In this document: positions 32,330-43,600 of the stretch, one piece after another
Layout of the letters: every line of letters begins with the position of its first letter
Numbering within the stretch: the stretch's first letter is position 1
From: Pisolithus tinctorius
Taxonomy: Eukaryota; Basidiomycota; Agaricomycetes; Boletales; Pisolithaceae
Reading direction: 5' to 3'
Assembly (NCBI GenBank): GCA_024663395.1
Contig: JANFAH010000004.1
Coordinates: forward strand, 372,001-436,000
Length of the DNA: 64,000 nt
Notes under the pieces: generated by a model
Databases searched by the model: none
What the model was told of the DNA's origin: nothing
The model's input: only the letters and a program-made list of their open reading frames with translations
Translations under genes and position numbers: made by a program

Positions 32330-33600
32330 CATGTGCCAGGCACAGCCAATTTTTACCTTCCCATTGAATGTCTGGTCACTTTGCCTGGGCATCACAGTTT
32401 CACACAGCCACCTCAGGGGACTTCAGCCCTCTCCACTGCTTCTGCTATGAACTCCCCTTCCCTCATGGGAGCTTGCCTCCCATCTGAGGATGAGCTCACC
32501 CCTGCCCATTTGGATCATCTAATGGAGGGGCTACATGTCAGTCATGATGACTTTTTTGCCCCACCATCCTCGCTGTCCTGCAATGCTCACAAGAAAATGA
32601 GACAGTGGCAACAGTGGTCATCTGAAACCATCCCCTCACTTATCAAGCCCTTTCTCACATATCAATGGCTCTCTAGAAACTTCTGGCACCACATTGACTA
32701 TGAGCAACCAGAGTGTAGTTGCGTTTCTCAATGATTGAAGGTTCTTTGTGTTAGTTTCAATGGTAAGACTTTATTGCATGTTTTCCTCTCTACTTAGACA
32801 TATGGCTTGTGCCAGGTTTGCAAATGGTTGATCTCACTGTCTGTCCATGTGCACCAGCAGCACTTCAGCTCCTGCAGATGGGGTACTTTCCATCTGCACC
32901 ACTGGGGCCAACCCTTGCTGTCAGTTTACAGCTTCTGAGTCTGGTCTGGCTTTTGCAGTGCTGGAACCACTGTCAAGAAAAAAAGACTTCTGCAAAAAAG
33001 GGTCTAAGAAAATCTGGAATCAATATTCAGACACTTCAAGCTGAATGGGAGGCTCAGGTTTCAGTACAAACCAAGCCAGCATCTCATAAGCTTCCTGTAT
33101 AAGTCATTCCTCTTGCTGTGAGCTGACAATAAATTAAGGGCACTCTGCAAAAGCCACAGAAAATTTTATAATGCAAATGATGGCAACTCAGAAATCACTG
33201 GAAACTTATGAAGCTAGACTAGATGAACTGGAGAAGGGTCTTCTCCAAGGAGGGGCTGATATGACAAATTTAAATATACAGTTAGCAGAGTGTCACAAAA
33301 AGATTACACATTTCAAGCAAGCTTCACAAAGACAGAGGGCAAGCCTTGGGATAGATGGGCTTGCAGAGCTTTCCAGGCTCCAGAATAGTTCCTTTCTTCA
33401 GGCTGGTGGTTCTTCCTCTTCTAGATTTATAAGTTGATTGAATTCAAAGCATTCAGCTGTGTATGCATGCATTGGCAATCAAGAAGCGTATCTGAGACCA
33501 TCTGTGTCAATGAAAGTTTGAATTAGAGAGACTAGAACAGTCTTAATGACAGACAGTTAGTGGTAAGTGGTGCTCTCAAGCATTTGCCTCTTGTGGTTGA
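32330..33600 (+). pseudogene. KDZ transposase copy B, 5' part; catalytic core deleted
   Basis: The N-terminal part reads MRQWQQWSSETIPSLIKPF (about 32598), matching copy A. The cysteine-cluster part reads VCPCAPAALQLLQMGYFPSA and GPTLAVSLQLLSL (32840-32950). The sequence then passes within about 200 bp to the coiled-coil part (33171-33437: LETYEARLDELEKGL and QRASLGIDGLAELSRL), which in copy A follows the whole DDE core. The KDZ core is therefore absent. The gene is further split by the Gypsy inserted at 33601 and resumes at 46068. Confidence 0.7.
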
Positions 33601-34084
33601 TGTTAAGTCTGTGACTGGGACGGGGGTCGAAGGCTGAAGGCCGAGCGCCGGGGGCAACAACCCTTGGTCTTAGCTCGTGCGCTAGACCCTTGCGCAAGCC
33701 GGGTTGAGGTCAGAGAAAGCCGAGGGGATCAGGAGCGAAAGCCGAGAGTCAACTCGGGCTTAAGCTGGGGACTTGGGGGTGAACTAAGTTGATATTCAGA
33801 CTGAGGAACTAAGTACAATGTACGTAGAGTATATATACCGAAGACCGGCAACCCGAAGACTGGGGTTACCAGTGAAGACTAAATAGCTGTGCAAGGAACT
33901 AACTAGAGGTTAAACAAGAAGGCAGGAATCGGAGAGCTGAAGACAGACACTGCCTTGGCATAAGCGAGGGTGGTACAAAGGCTAACTAGAAAAGTATAGT
34001 AAGGAACAGACCTTGTTTCAGCGTTCAGCATTGACCTGGCGTTCAGAACCTAAGACCGAACCGTGGGCCCCTCAGTATATGACA
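33601..34084 (-). repeat. Gypsy-1 3' LTR
   Basis: It is 484 bp, TG...CA. On minus it contains TATATATAC about 35 nt upstream of AGTCTGAATAT, the presumed transcript start and self-primer. Confidence 0.9.
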
Positions 34085-34101
34085 GTATCCCCCCCTTAGG
34101 G
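34085..34101 (-). promoter_or_regulatory. Gypsy-1 polypurine tract
   Basis: On minus the sequence is CCCTAAGGGGGGGATAC, abutting the LTR. It is identical over 17 nt to the tract of Gypsy-2 at 60038-60054. Confidence 0.8.
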
Positions 34102-34224
34102 TCGAGCCCTCGAGACCTGCCCTAAGGTACACGAGGTCGGCAGTCGCTGCATCGGTAGAACACGTGTTCCCCGGGGTTAAAAAGGTGCGTCTTAGCGAAG
34201 ACTGCTTTCCCCCGATCCTCCATC

Positions 34225-35328
34225 ATGTCTTCTACTTGTCGAGTCTCTCCGCGCGAATCCAACGACCCATCCGGTCTCCAGAAGGCTACCACACCCGAGC
34301 TCCAGATTACCAGCGATGACAAAGAAGCCAACATTCGGGCTAAGATGGCCGAGCGCAAGCGGCGCAAGGCTGCGAGGGAAGAAGCTGCCCGGCTTGAGGC
34401 AGAGAGGCTCGAGAGGGAGCAACTAGAGGCAGAGCAGTGCGAGAGGGAGCGGGTGGAAGCCGAAAGGCGGGAGCAGGAGCAGTTAGAGGCCGAAAGGCGA
34501 GAACAGGAGCATCTGGAGGCCGAGAGGAAAGAGCAGGAGCGGTTGGAAGCCAAGCGCCGGGAACGGGAGACCCAGGTGCAACAGAAGGCAGGAGAGCCGA
34601 AAGGCAAGGAGCAGGAGAAGACTGCCAGGGTTGTGAGCACCAGGTCGTGCCGACAGTGCGAGAAGGGTCGAGTGTCGTGCACCTTTGGCCACGTGCAGCA
34701 AAGTAAGCACAAGAAGAGGATGTGCGACCGGTGCACCGAAATGAAGGTCAGGTGCGAGTTGCCCGAGGGGGTGGAGCCCAAGGTTGAAGAAGCCAGGGCA
34801 AAGGCTGGGAAGAAGAGAGCGCCAGAGGATGCCACGTCACTGAGGGCCAGGGAAAAGAAGAAGGTCACCCGAGTCGGGTCTGTGATCCCTGGTGAGTCGG
34901 AAGCCAGTCCCTCGGGAGTAGTCATGGCCGCTGCCACTCCCTCCGACCCCCTGGTGGCAGCGGTGACCAAGGGATTCGAACTGATTGCGGTGGCCATGGA
35001 CTGACAAACCGCAGAGATGCAGGCCGGACGAGAGACCCAGCGCCAGTTCAACAGCCGGCTGGGTGACCTGCTGGGTGAGTTCGAGTTCGCTCTTCGCCCG
35101 ACCACCCCGGTATCCGAGACCAGCGAGGAGCTGCACTCGGATGTGGCAGACCTGGAACTCGAGAGTCTCCGGTCAGATCGCGAGGGAGCGGGAATAGAGC
35201 TGGATGAGGGGATCATGCGCCAGCCCAAGGACGTGCATATGAAAGGTCGGTGGTCTGGTTCTGAGAGTGGGGAGGAGAAGGCGCTCCGGACAAGCGAGGG
35301 GGAGGTGTTCGAGGGGGACTCCGAGTAA
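34225..35328 (+). CDS. Antisense accessory gene of Gypsy-1: coiled coil plus six-cysteine cluster
   Basis: The gene is encoded on the strand opposite gag-pol, between the end of pol (35449) and the 3' LTR, and runs tail-to-tail with pol. It has 367 codons with one in-frame TGA (35002-35004, probably from CGA). Residues about 35-130 are highly charged and coiled-coil-like, including five 10-residue repeats of the type [10 protein letters not shown]. Residues 142-177 hold C-x2-C-x6-C-x14-C-x2-C-x6-C ([11 protein letters not shown] ... [11 protein letters not shown]), resembling zinc-cluster modules common in Agaricomycete proteins. A basic stretch ([10 protein letters not shown]) and an acidic tail follow. 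It probably binds DNA or RNA in the nucleus. Its role in the element (regulation, targeting or antisense control) is unknown. The longer frame on the other strand is low-complexity and is the shadow. Confidence 0.65.
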
Positions 35329-37034
35329 ACGCCGACTGGGGTCGAACGCCAATGTATGTACATAGTATTCAATGCATCTAACGGTTCTTGGTGTAGTAAA
35401 GAAAAAACAAGAGTAAGGAAACAAGAGAGAAAGAAAAGAAAGGTATGTTTAGTTAGTGACTGGTCCAGGTTTACCGGGATAGCTGGCATGGAAAGCAGCG
35501 AGTAGATCCTCGGCATTGCCCAGCTCGGTGGCCAGTAGCCAGGATGTTTCTTCGTTGGTGCCCTCATAGCTGGCCCAGCACACCAGGTACTGCAGCTTGC
35601 ACTTTCGTCGCCGGTCTACCTTTGAGTCGAGGATCTCGGCAATCTCGTACTCTGGTTCACCATCCACCTCGACCGGTGGTGGTGGTGGCTGTGTTCGGTT
35701 TGGGATGACATTGGGGTGTGCCGGTTCTAGTTGTGACACGTGGAACACCGGGTGTACCGCACGCATGGAGTCTGGGAGACGAAGGGTGAACGAGTGAGTG
35801 CCAGGTTGGGCTATTACCAAGTAGGGACCTAGGTTCTTGTCTGCGAGTTTCTGTGATGGTCTTGTGGTCCGGAAGTACTTGGCTTTGACGTAGACCTGGT
35901 CGCCGAGGTTGATCTTGGGCGCCGGTAGCCTTTTCGCATCTGCTGGACCTTGGTATCTGGCTTGGGCTAGTGCCATCTCTTCTCATAGGAACTGGTGTAG
36001 TTTGTCTAGGTCCATGGCATAGTCCCTCGCCCATACCGAGGATAAGTCCCTTTCGGGGAAGACTGAGAGGTTAGGGTGGTAGCCCTTGTTGGCGAAGAAA
36101 GGGGAGACACCGGTGGTGGCACTCGGGGCATTGTTGTAAGCAAACTCGGCCAACGGAAGTAACTCGGCCCAGTTGTCCTGTTGGTAGTTGCAATATACCC
36201 GGAGGTACTGTTCCAAGGTCTGGTTTGCTCATTCGGTCTGGCCATCTCCTTCCGGGTGGTATCCTGAAGTGAAGTGTAGGCGCATATCCAGCGCTTTACC
36301 CAAGGACCAGAAGAAGTGTGAGACAAACTCAGAGCCTCGGTCGGAGGTTACATGTGCCAGGACACCGTGTTTTGAGAAGACATGGAGTAGAAAGAGCTTA
36401 GCAAGCTCGGGGGAGGTAATAGTGTTGTGGGTGGGTACGAATACAGCCTGCTTGGATAGTCGGTCCATGACCACCAGGATAGCGGTGTGACCACCGGACG
36501 CCGGTAGGTGTTCAATGAAATCCATAGAAATGGAATTCCATGGCTTTTCCAGTATCGGCAGTTGTTTCAGGGTGCTGTATGGTCGGTGTCTGGGTGTTTT
36601 GGCTCTCGCGCATGTAGTGCAGGACTTCACGTACTCTTTGACGAAGGTGCGGACGCCGGGCCAGGTGTACTCTCACCGGATCAGTTCCAATGTCCGATTC
36701 TGGCCGAAGTGTCCTGACAGCAGGTGATCATGCTTGTACCGAAGGACCTTGAGCCGAAGGTCGTTGGCATCTGGTACATAGATCCAGTTATCAAGGCGTA
36801 GCAGACCGGTGCTGTCAACCAACCACCGAGGGTCGGAGGTGTCTGTAAGTCGGTGTTGGGATAGTGGGTCTGAGGGTAGTGCGGCGAGTATTTCGTTGTG
36901 GAGTTGCTCTATGTCCATTAGAAGGCTGGCATGTAGTACGGGGTACTCCAAGCATGTGGTGTGGAGAGCCGAGACCAACTGTTCTTGTGTGAACACCGGT
37001 CGGAGGTTGTGGGGGTTTGCCTGGGCATAGCCCC

Positions 37035-37055
37035 TATCCCCCTCTTTGGGGTAGA
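37035..37055 (-). promoter_or_regulatory. Purine tract inside pol (possible central polypurine tract)
   Basis: On minus CCCCAAAGAGGGGGATA, coding for PKEGD. The G-rich core is the same as in the 3' tract of the coding-free element and is kept at 58397-58415, 62258-62277 and, without coding, at 6407-6426. Confidence 0.45.
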
Positions 37056-39158
37056 TGTCCCATCGTCTAGTGAGAGCGTCGGGCTTAGCACCGAGCTTAC
37101 CCGGGCGGAAACGGATGACGAGGTTGAACTGTGACAAGTACTCGTACCACTGGGCTTGCTGGCGTGTGAGTACCTTAGAGGTCGAGAAGTATTCTAGGTT
37201 CTTGTGGTCGGTGACCACATCAATGGGTAGAGGGGCACCCTCCAAGTAGTGTCTCCAGGCCCGGAAGGCTTCAAAGATAGCGAGCAGCTCCTTATCGTGG
37301 GTGTCATAGTTGAGCTCCGGCGCAGACAGTGTCTGGGAGTAAAAGGCGACTGGGTGAAGTTGGTTGTCTTCACCAGTGATGGATAGTATGCCAGCGATGG
37401 CATAGTCCAAAGCATCGGTTTCCACTGTGAGTTGAGCGCCAGGAACGAAGTGAGTAAGGACAGGAGTGGTGGTGAAAGCTTCTTTGAGCGGATTGAAGGC
37501 CGATCGGCACTCCTCAGAGAAGTTCCAGGGTATGTTTTTTCGTGTGAGGCGGGTCAAGGGGACGACGATGTCCGAGTAGTTGTAGATGAAGCATCGGTAG
37601 AAGTTGGCGAAGCCTAGGAAGGACTGAATGTCCTTGACCTTCCGGGGTTCGGGCCAGTCGCAGACGGCTTTGATCTTTTCGCTGGACATGCTCAGGCCAG
37701 TTGGTGAAAGGCAGTAGCCTAGGTATTCTACTGACTCAGAGTGGAACTCACATTTTTCCAGTTTGGCATACAGGCCATGTTTCCAGAGTCGGCGCAGAAC
37801 CTCTTTAACATGCTGCCGGTGCGAGTTCTCGTCGTTGGAGTAGATGAGTATGTCATCCAGGTAGACCACGATGCACACGTCTAGGAGATCGGCGAACACT
37901 GTGTTGACGAAGCATTGGAATGCCGCTGGGGCATTGGATAGACCAAAGGGCATGACAAGCCACTCAAAGGAGCCATACCGAGTGCGGAACACGGTCTTCC
38001 ACTCATCGCCATCGGTGATCTGGACTAGGTGATACGCATGCCTGAGGTCGATTTTGGTGTAGACCTTGGCCCAGGATGGCAAGTCCAGGAGGTCGGTGAT
38101 GAGGGGGAGTGGGTACCGGTCCTTTTTGGTGATCTTGTTCAAGCCCCAGAAGTCGACACAAAGCCGAAGGGAGCTGTCCTTCTTCTTGACAAAGAGGACC
38201 GGCGCTCCATGGGGGGAAGAGGTCGGTCAGATGAACCTGGTAGCCAGATGCTCGTCTAAGAAGGCCCAGAGAGCTTCAAGCTCTACCGGTGACAGGGAGT
38301 AGATAGGGCTGAGGGGTGGTGATGAGTCTCCTTCCAGCTCGATCTTAAGATCGTGTTCTCGGTGGGGTGCTAGGGTAGTGGCTTTGGATTTACTGAACAC
38401 GTCGGCGTACTCATGGTACTCCGGTGGAATGCTGGAGAGGTTCAGTGCATCTTCTACTTTTGAAGACCGAAGAGAGGTGAGGGCCGAGGGATGAAGCTGG
38501 AGGCTGAACTGAGAGGACCCTTCAAGTTTACATGCCCGGACATAGGCCGCGGCATTGATGAAGGCAATAGGTGGGCAAGTCAAGCCCGGTGCAACCGGTT
38601 CCTCTAATTGCGGGGTCAGATGCTCGCTAGAGCCGAGGGTGGTTGGTCCGGGAGCTGAAGGCTCGGGGTCAGGGGGTGACGTCGGGGGGTCTGGCACTCG
38701 TTGTACAGGCGTCTGGAATCTAATACTGCTCGAGACCCAGTCAATCGACGGATTGTGTTGGGTGAGCCAGTTGTATCCTAAGACTGCCTTGCACTCAGAG
38801 TCCAGCAGGGTTGCATAGAGGGTGACTGGGGTTGCATCGCCGGAGGGAAAAATGAAGACGAGGTCTGCTGCCTGGGTGATGACCGAGTTGGACGTGCCAT
38901 CAAACAGCCGAAGCTGGACCGGCAGGACAGAGTAAAGGGGAACAGAGATTTTATTTGCAAACTTTATATCTATAAAACAGTGCGTAGAACCGGAGTCGAC
39001 GAGTACTGGGAACGCTGGCTTGTCATAGGATGCTAGAGAAATGGTAGGCATAAGACTATTCGGGTTACAAAGAGCGGACGCGTTGAGCTTAACCTCCGAG
39101 AGCACACCACCGGAGTCAACACGGTCCTCGGGGTGTGCAAGGTTCTGAGGACCGCCGA

Positions 39159-39168
39159 CTATTTTTTT
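39159..39168 (-). promoter_or_regulatory. Gypsy-1 gag-pol -1 frameshift site
   Basis: On minus the gag frame reads GCA AAA AAA TAG. The heptamer A AAA AAA fits the X XXY YYZ rule in the gag frame and is followed at once by the gag stop. The pol frame is exactly -1 (AAA AAA ATA GTC). Gypsy-2 has the same layout at 56276-56285. Confidence 0.8.
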
Positions 39169-40200
39169 GCCTTGGTGGAGGCCTCCGGTGTGGCTTCCGG
39201 AGCTGCCGCAGCTGCTCTAGCTTTGGCCACCTTCTTGGGGCATTCCTTGGCTATGTGACCATCCCCTCCACAGAACATGCAGAGCTTTAGGTCGAAACGT
39301 CACTTTCGCTTGGCAGCCGTTAACTTTCTGTCCTTGCCGAGTTTGTTGCTGGCTGTTTCGGGCTTTGAAGACCCGGCGTTGGTACTGCCGGTCTTTGGTG
39401 TAGCGGGGGACTGGGAGGTGTTGGATGCCAAGGTTTTCCCTTTGTCGGTGTTTGAGTCTCTATTGCCAGTCTTTGACGAGTTCTGGTTACCAGAAGACCG
39501 GTTCTGGCGTTGGACCTCCTCACGTCGTTCCCAGTAGCGGGCATCTATGTCCTGAGCTAGATGGCGAAGGTCCTCAAGGGTGCGGGGTTTGCCTACCTGG
39601 CTTATCTCGTCTTTGATTCGGTCAGGGAGACCGGCATAGAAGAAGTGGCGGAGAGCCCTGTCGCCATATCCCCAGACCTGGGTAGCTAGCCTATTGAACT
39701 TGACCATGTATTTATTGATGTGGTGGGTTTCTTTCATAGTTAGGTGGTCGAGCTGGCTCTCGGCTTCTGCTACCGGGTCATGGGGACCGAAGGTTGACTG
39801 GAGTTCGATGACAAACTCGCACCAGCTGTCCATCCACAGGGGTGGGTCCTCAGGTTCGCCGGTGAGAAGAAGGTCTGGCTCGAACCATTCGAGTGCCATT
39901 CCCTTGAGGTAGGATTGAGCGAAGGTTACCTTTTGGCAGTCATTGCAGAAGGTTCGGGGTTTGTTCTGGAAAGTTAACTCGCACTGGACGAGGAACTGTC
40001 GGAGCTTCTTTGGGTCGGTGCCATCGAAGGTGTCCGGCTCTCGGACCTTGGCTGATCCTGAGCTTCCCTCGGTGTCTCGGCGGGAAGACCAGGCGAGGGA
40101 CTGTACGGCCCTGGTGAGGCTGTCTAAGACCCTTAGCTGTAGGTTTCCTTCAGTTTCCTCATGTTCACCTTCCTTGGGATTAGGCCCGAAAGGATCGTCG
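39159..40200 (-). pseudogene. gag: Gypsy-1 gag, 3' part (after the Copia insertion)
   Basis: Together with 45210-45543 this gives a gag of 456 codons once the Copia and its target duplication are removed. It reads REPDTFDGTDPKKLRQF, YLKGMALEWFEPDLL, a capsid-like region to about 39480, a serine- and threonine-rich linker, and a CCHC zinc knuckle (CMFCGGDGHIAKEC, about 39240-39285). A TGA at 39300-39302 just before the knuckle is probably from CGA. It ends with TAG at 39159-39161 within the frameshift site. Confidence 0.88.
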
Positions 40201-40435
40201 TGTTACAGTGGTGCCTCTGCACCTCTGTTCGCATTTTCACTTGTTCTATTGTTATTAGCTACACTAAAATGGTCTAAGTTCGCATTCCTACACTATACAG
40301 TGTTGTGGTGTGTTGTGACTGTTTGTGTTCCCTTGTTTATCATTTTTGTGCACTTAGCAGTTCTGTGTGCCCAGTGTATTTTCTCTTCAGTCTCTGACAC
40401 TGGGCACAAGGCCTTAAACTTGGGTTGTTTGAACA
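40201..40435 (+). repeat. Copia 5' LTR
   Basis: It is 235 bp, TGTTACAGTG...TTTGAACA. Confidence 0.92.
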
Positions 40436-40455
40436 GGTTATGAGCCCTGCGCTCT
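40436..40455 (+). promoter_or_regulatory. Copia primer binding site (initiator-tRNA half-molecule type)
   Basis: GGTTATGAGCCC directly follows the LTR. Its complement GGGCTCATAACC has the form of a CAU anticodon stem-loop. This is the layout of Drosophila copia (GGTTATGGGCCC), which primes from the 5' half of initiator tRNA-Met rather than from its CCA end. Confidence 0.65.
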
Positions 40456-40617
40456 AGGACTTTCTGGACACATCATACGACACGTCATCAGTCTCTGCAC
40501 AAATTTTCGACCCGCTACACCCACTTCCTCGGCCTCTACCGCATTTTCCTTGCACCCAAACTTCGAGACTCACCCCATCCACTCCCTGCTCTCTCTCTCT
40601 GCTCGAAAATCGCCCTG

Positions 40618-43600
40618 ATGGCCGAAGAACACTCCCACTCGTCGACCACTGTGTCCAAACTCACCTCCACCAACTATAACACCTGGAAGGGCAAGATGAA
40701 GGCTTTCCTTCGCACCAAGGGCCTCTGGACCATTGTCAGTGGCACTGAGAAGCACCCTGATGACTCCAAACCTGAAGCTCAGACTAAATGGGACCTCAGA
40801 GCGGACAAGGCAGCTGGAGAACTCTATCTGGCGCTTTCTAGCGAACAAAGGACCCATGTAGATGCTGTACAGGATGATCCTGTACAAATCTGGTCCACCC
40901 TAGCTTCCATCCACCTCCAACAACGTCCTGGAGCGCGTTTTAATGCCTGGGATGACTTCTTTTCGATCAGGAAGCAGCCAGACAAGTCCCTGAGCTCCCT
41001 CATCGCTAGAATCGAAGATTCTATGTCTAGAATCCAAGAACTTCGCCCCACAGACACTTCTAAGCCCTATTCCATCAAGGATCTGGACAATGAGCTTGTA
41101 TGTATGGCTATGGTGCGCTCCCTGGGTGAGGAATATGCCCATTTTGCGTCATCACTCCTACTCTTCCACTCCCTGGACAAGGAAAAGCTAAAAGAAGCTT
41201 TTCTGGCCAAAGAATCGCAGCGGAAGCGGCGCCCTGATGCAGGCGGATCGGACCACGCGTTATTCACCTCCTCCGCGAATTGCAAGTGCCCATCTTCGTC
41301 CACTTGCCCGTTCTGCGATTATCAAGGCCACTGTATCCATAAATGCGAAAGGATGGAAAGGTCTAAGGCTTTCTACCGCTCTAGGAAGAATAAGAAGGAG
41401 AAGAAACCTGCCAACACCGCAAATCAAGCCTCCTCGCCTTCTGCTTCCTGCCAGGCAACTGGGACAGCGCCTACAACTCCCTCGTCAAACCAGAGCACGT
41501 CCCAAGCAGTAGAATTTGCAGGAAATGCAAGTCTTCGCTTCCCTGACCCTTCCTCCCTTCTCTGCCCTCTCCAACTCGATGCTGACATCCATTGGATCGC
41601 AGACTTGGGGGCCACTGCTCATATGACGCCCCATCGCCATTGGCTGCGAAATTACAGCCCAAAATGTGTTCCTATCAAGCTAGCAGACAACAAAATTGTC
41701 TATTCAGCTGGGATTGGGTCTGTGCTGTTTGAGCCTGTGGTGGGAGGTCAAAGACGTCGTGCTGTCGAGTTTAGCAATGTCCTTCATGTCCCTGATCTTT
41801 GGAATAATCTATTATCTGTGTTATTTCTCTGTCACACCAGGGACTTCACTGTGAGCATCAACTCTTCGCAGATGGCCTTTAGACTGCGCTCTCGACATCC
41901 ACTCTTCATTGCGCAAATTTCGGACAACAACTCCGCACTCCTGGAGGGTGAAACTATTCCTCTCACTGAGTATGCCTCAGCAGCAACTACACTGCCTCTG
42001 GATCTCGACCTATGGCACAGGAGACTCGCCCACCACCATCTAGCTGGTGTTAAATCACTCCTACAGCGAAATCTGGTGACTGGAATGGCCATAGACTCAA
42101 AGTCTACACCTGACCCTGTCTGTGAACCTTGCCTGGCTGGCAAGATGCATGCAAATCCCTTCCCTACCTCATCCTGGCGCGCTTCACGGCCTCTAGAACT
42201 CATCCACAGTGATGTACACCAAGTAGGCCACCCCTCCTTCTCTGGCTACAAGTATTGGGTCACCTTCATCGATGATTTCTCTCGCTTTCGCTTTGTTTTG
42301 CCTCTGAAAGCGAAGTCTGATGTCTTTGAGGCCTTTAAGACCTTCAAAGCCTTTGCTGAGAACCAGACAGAGCGAAAAATCAAGATTTTGCGCGATGACA
42401 AAGGAGGGGAGTACATGAGCAAGGCATTCGATGATTTCACCACCCAATGCAGTATCCAGCGCCAGCACACAGTCAGAAATCGACCTCAGCAGAATGGAGT
42501 TGCAGAGCGAGCTAACAGACTGCTTTCTGAGCGAATTACAACCATGTTGGATGAGTCTGGCCTACCTAAGGCCTTCTGGGGCGAGTGCCTCACCTCCCTG
42601 GTGCATGTTTGGAACAGATGCCCTACTGAAGCGGTCCAGAATGCGACCCCTTATGAGCTCTGGCATGGGAGAAAGCCAGATGTGTCCCACCTTCGAGTTT
42701 GGGGCTGTACAGCCTATGTACACATCCAGAAGGACAAGAGGCGACCTCTAGACCCCCACATGGAGAAATGTGTCTTTATTGGCTACCCTGAAGGTTACAA
42801 AGGCTGGAAGTTCTACAATCCCACTACAAAGCACACAGTAATCTCAGAAAGGGCTGATTTCGACAAAAGATACTTCCCCATGTCCCCTCGACCTACTAGT
42901 CCCTCTCCAGACATTCCTGAACTGCCAAATTCACCCAAACCTTCACCAACACCCCTCTCATCGCCCTCATCGCCTTCTAATCATGAGTACTACCACCCTG
43001 CTCGAGACCTGGACTCTGACAGCGAATCTGATGGTGTACTGGATCAAGGGGGAGATGTTGAACCTGTAGGTGCTGATCCAGACCCCTTTCAGCCTCCAGT
43101 GCCTCTCCCAGAACCTCCTGCACCTCCTCCTCGCACCCCATTGCCTGTGCCACCTCCAAGAGCTCCCAGTCCTATTGGAATCGGAGCTAGACTCCCCAGG
43201 AGGCGCAGACAGAAGCCTAGAGACTGGTGGAAGCTCTCCCCTGCGCAATTGGATGATGTGGAGGACATGGAAGAGAGTGATGATGAACTGGCTATGTCTG
43301 CATTGCTTCCTGATGAGCCACTCACATTTGCAGAGGCTATGCGATGCCCTGATGCTGAGAAATGGCGAGAAGCTGCCTTGGAGGAGTTAGCAGCACACCA
43401 GAGCAATGGCACTTGGAAACTGGTCCCTAGGCCAGCTGGGAGCAAAGTTATTGGCTCCAAGTGGGTGTTCAAGGTGAAGCGCAATGCTGATGGCTCTATA
43501 GACTGATACAAGGCTCGCTTGGTGGCCAAGGGATATAACCAGCGCCCTGGCTTCGACTACCTTGAAGTATTCGCTCCTACAGCTCGCCTTGCATCTATCA

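Larger units (their letters stand above)
35449..39168 (-). pseudogene. pol: Gypsy-1 pol (protease, RT, RNase H, integrase, chromodomain), four TGA stops
   Basis: One frame of 1,240 codons. Protease DSGSTHCF lies near 38995. RT begins near 38210 with GAPVLFVKKKDSS; the usual CVDYRGLN box reads CVDFWGLN (arginine to tryptophan), and the catalytic YLDD lies near 37860. RNase H includes TDALDYAIAGILS (about 37400). Integrase has the HHCC zinc module (36600-36740), SMDFIEHL, TSDRGSEF and GQTE, so D,D,E are all present. The C-terminal chromodomain reads EYEIAEILDSKVDRR to WLLATELGNAEDL (35460-35670). TGA stops lie at 38227-38229, 36673-36675, 36229-36231 and 35983-35985; the first three stand at arginine positions. 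Apart from these the frame is open, so the element died recently. Confidence 0.92.

Noticed and set aside
34122..35567. 481-codon minus-strand open frame at the 3' end of Gypsy-1
   Set aside because: It is serine-rich and low-complexity, spans the end of pol and the purine tract, and mirrors the charged repeats of the plus-strand gene, which has the cysteine cluster.
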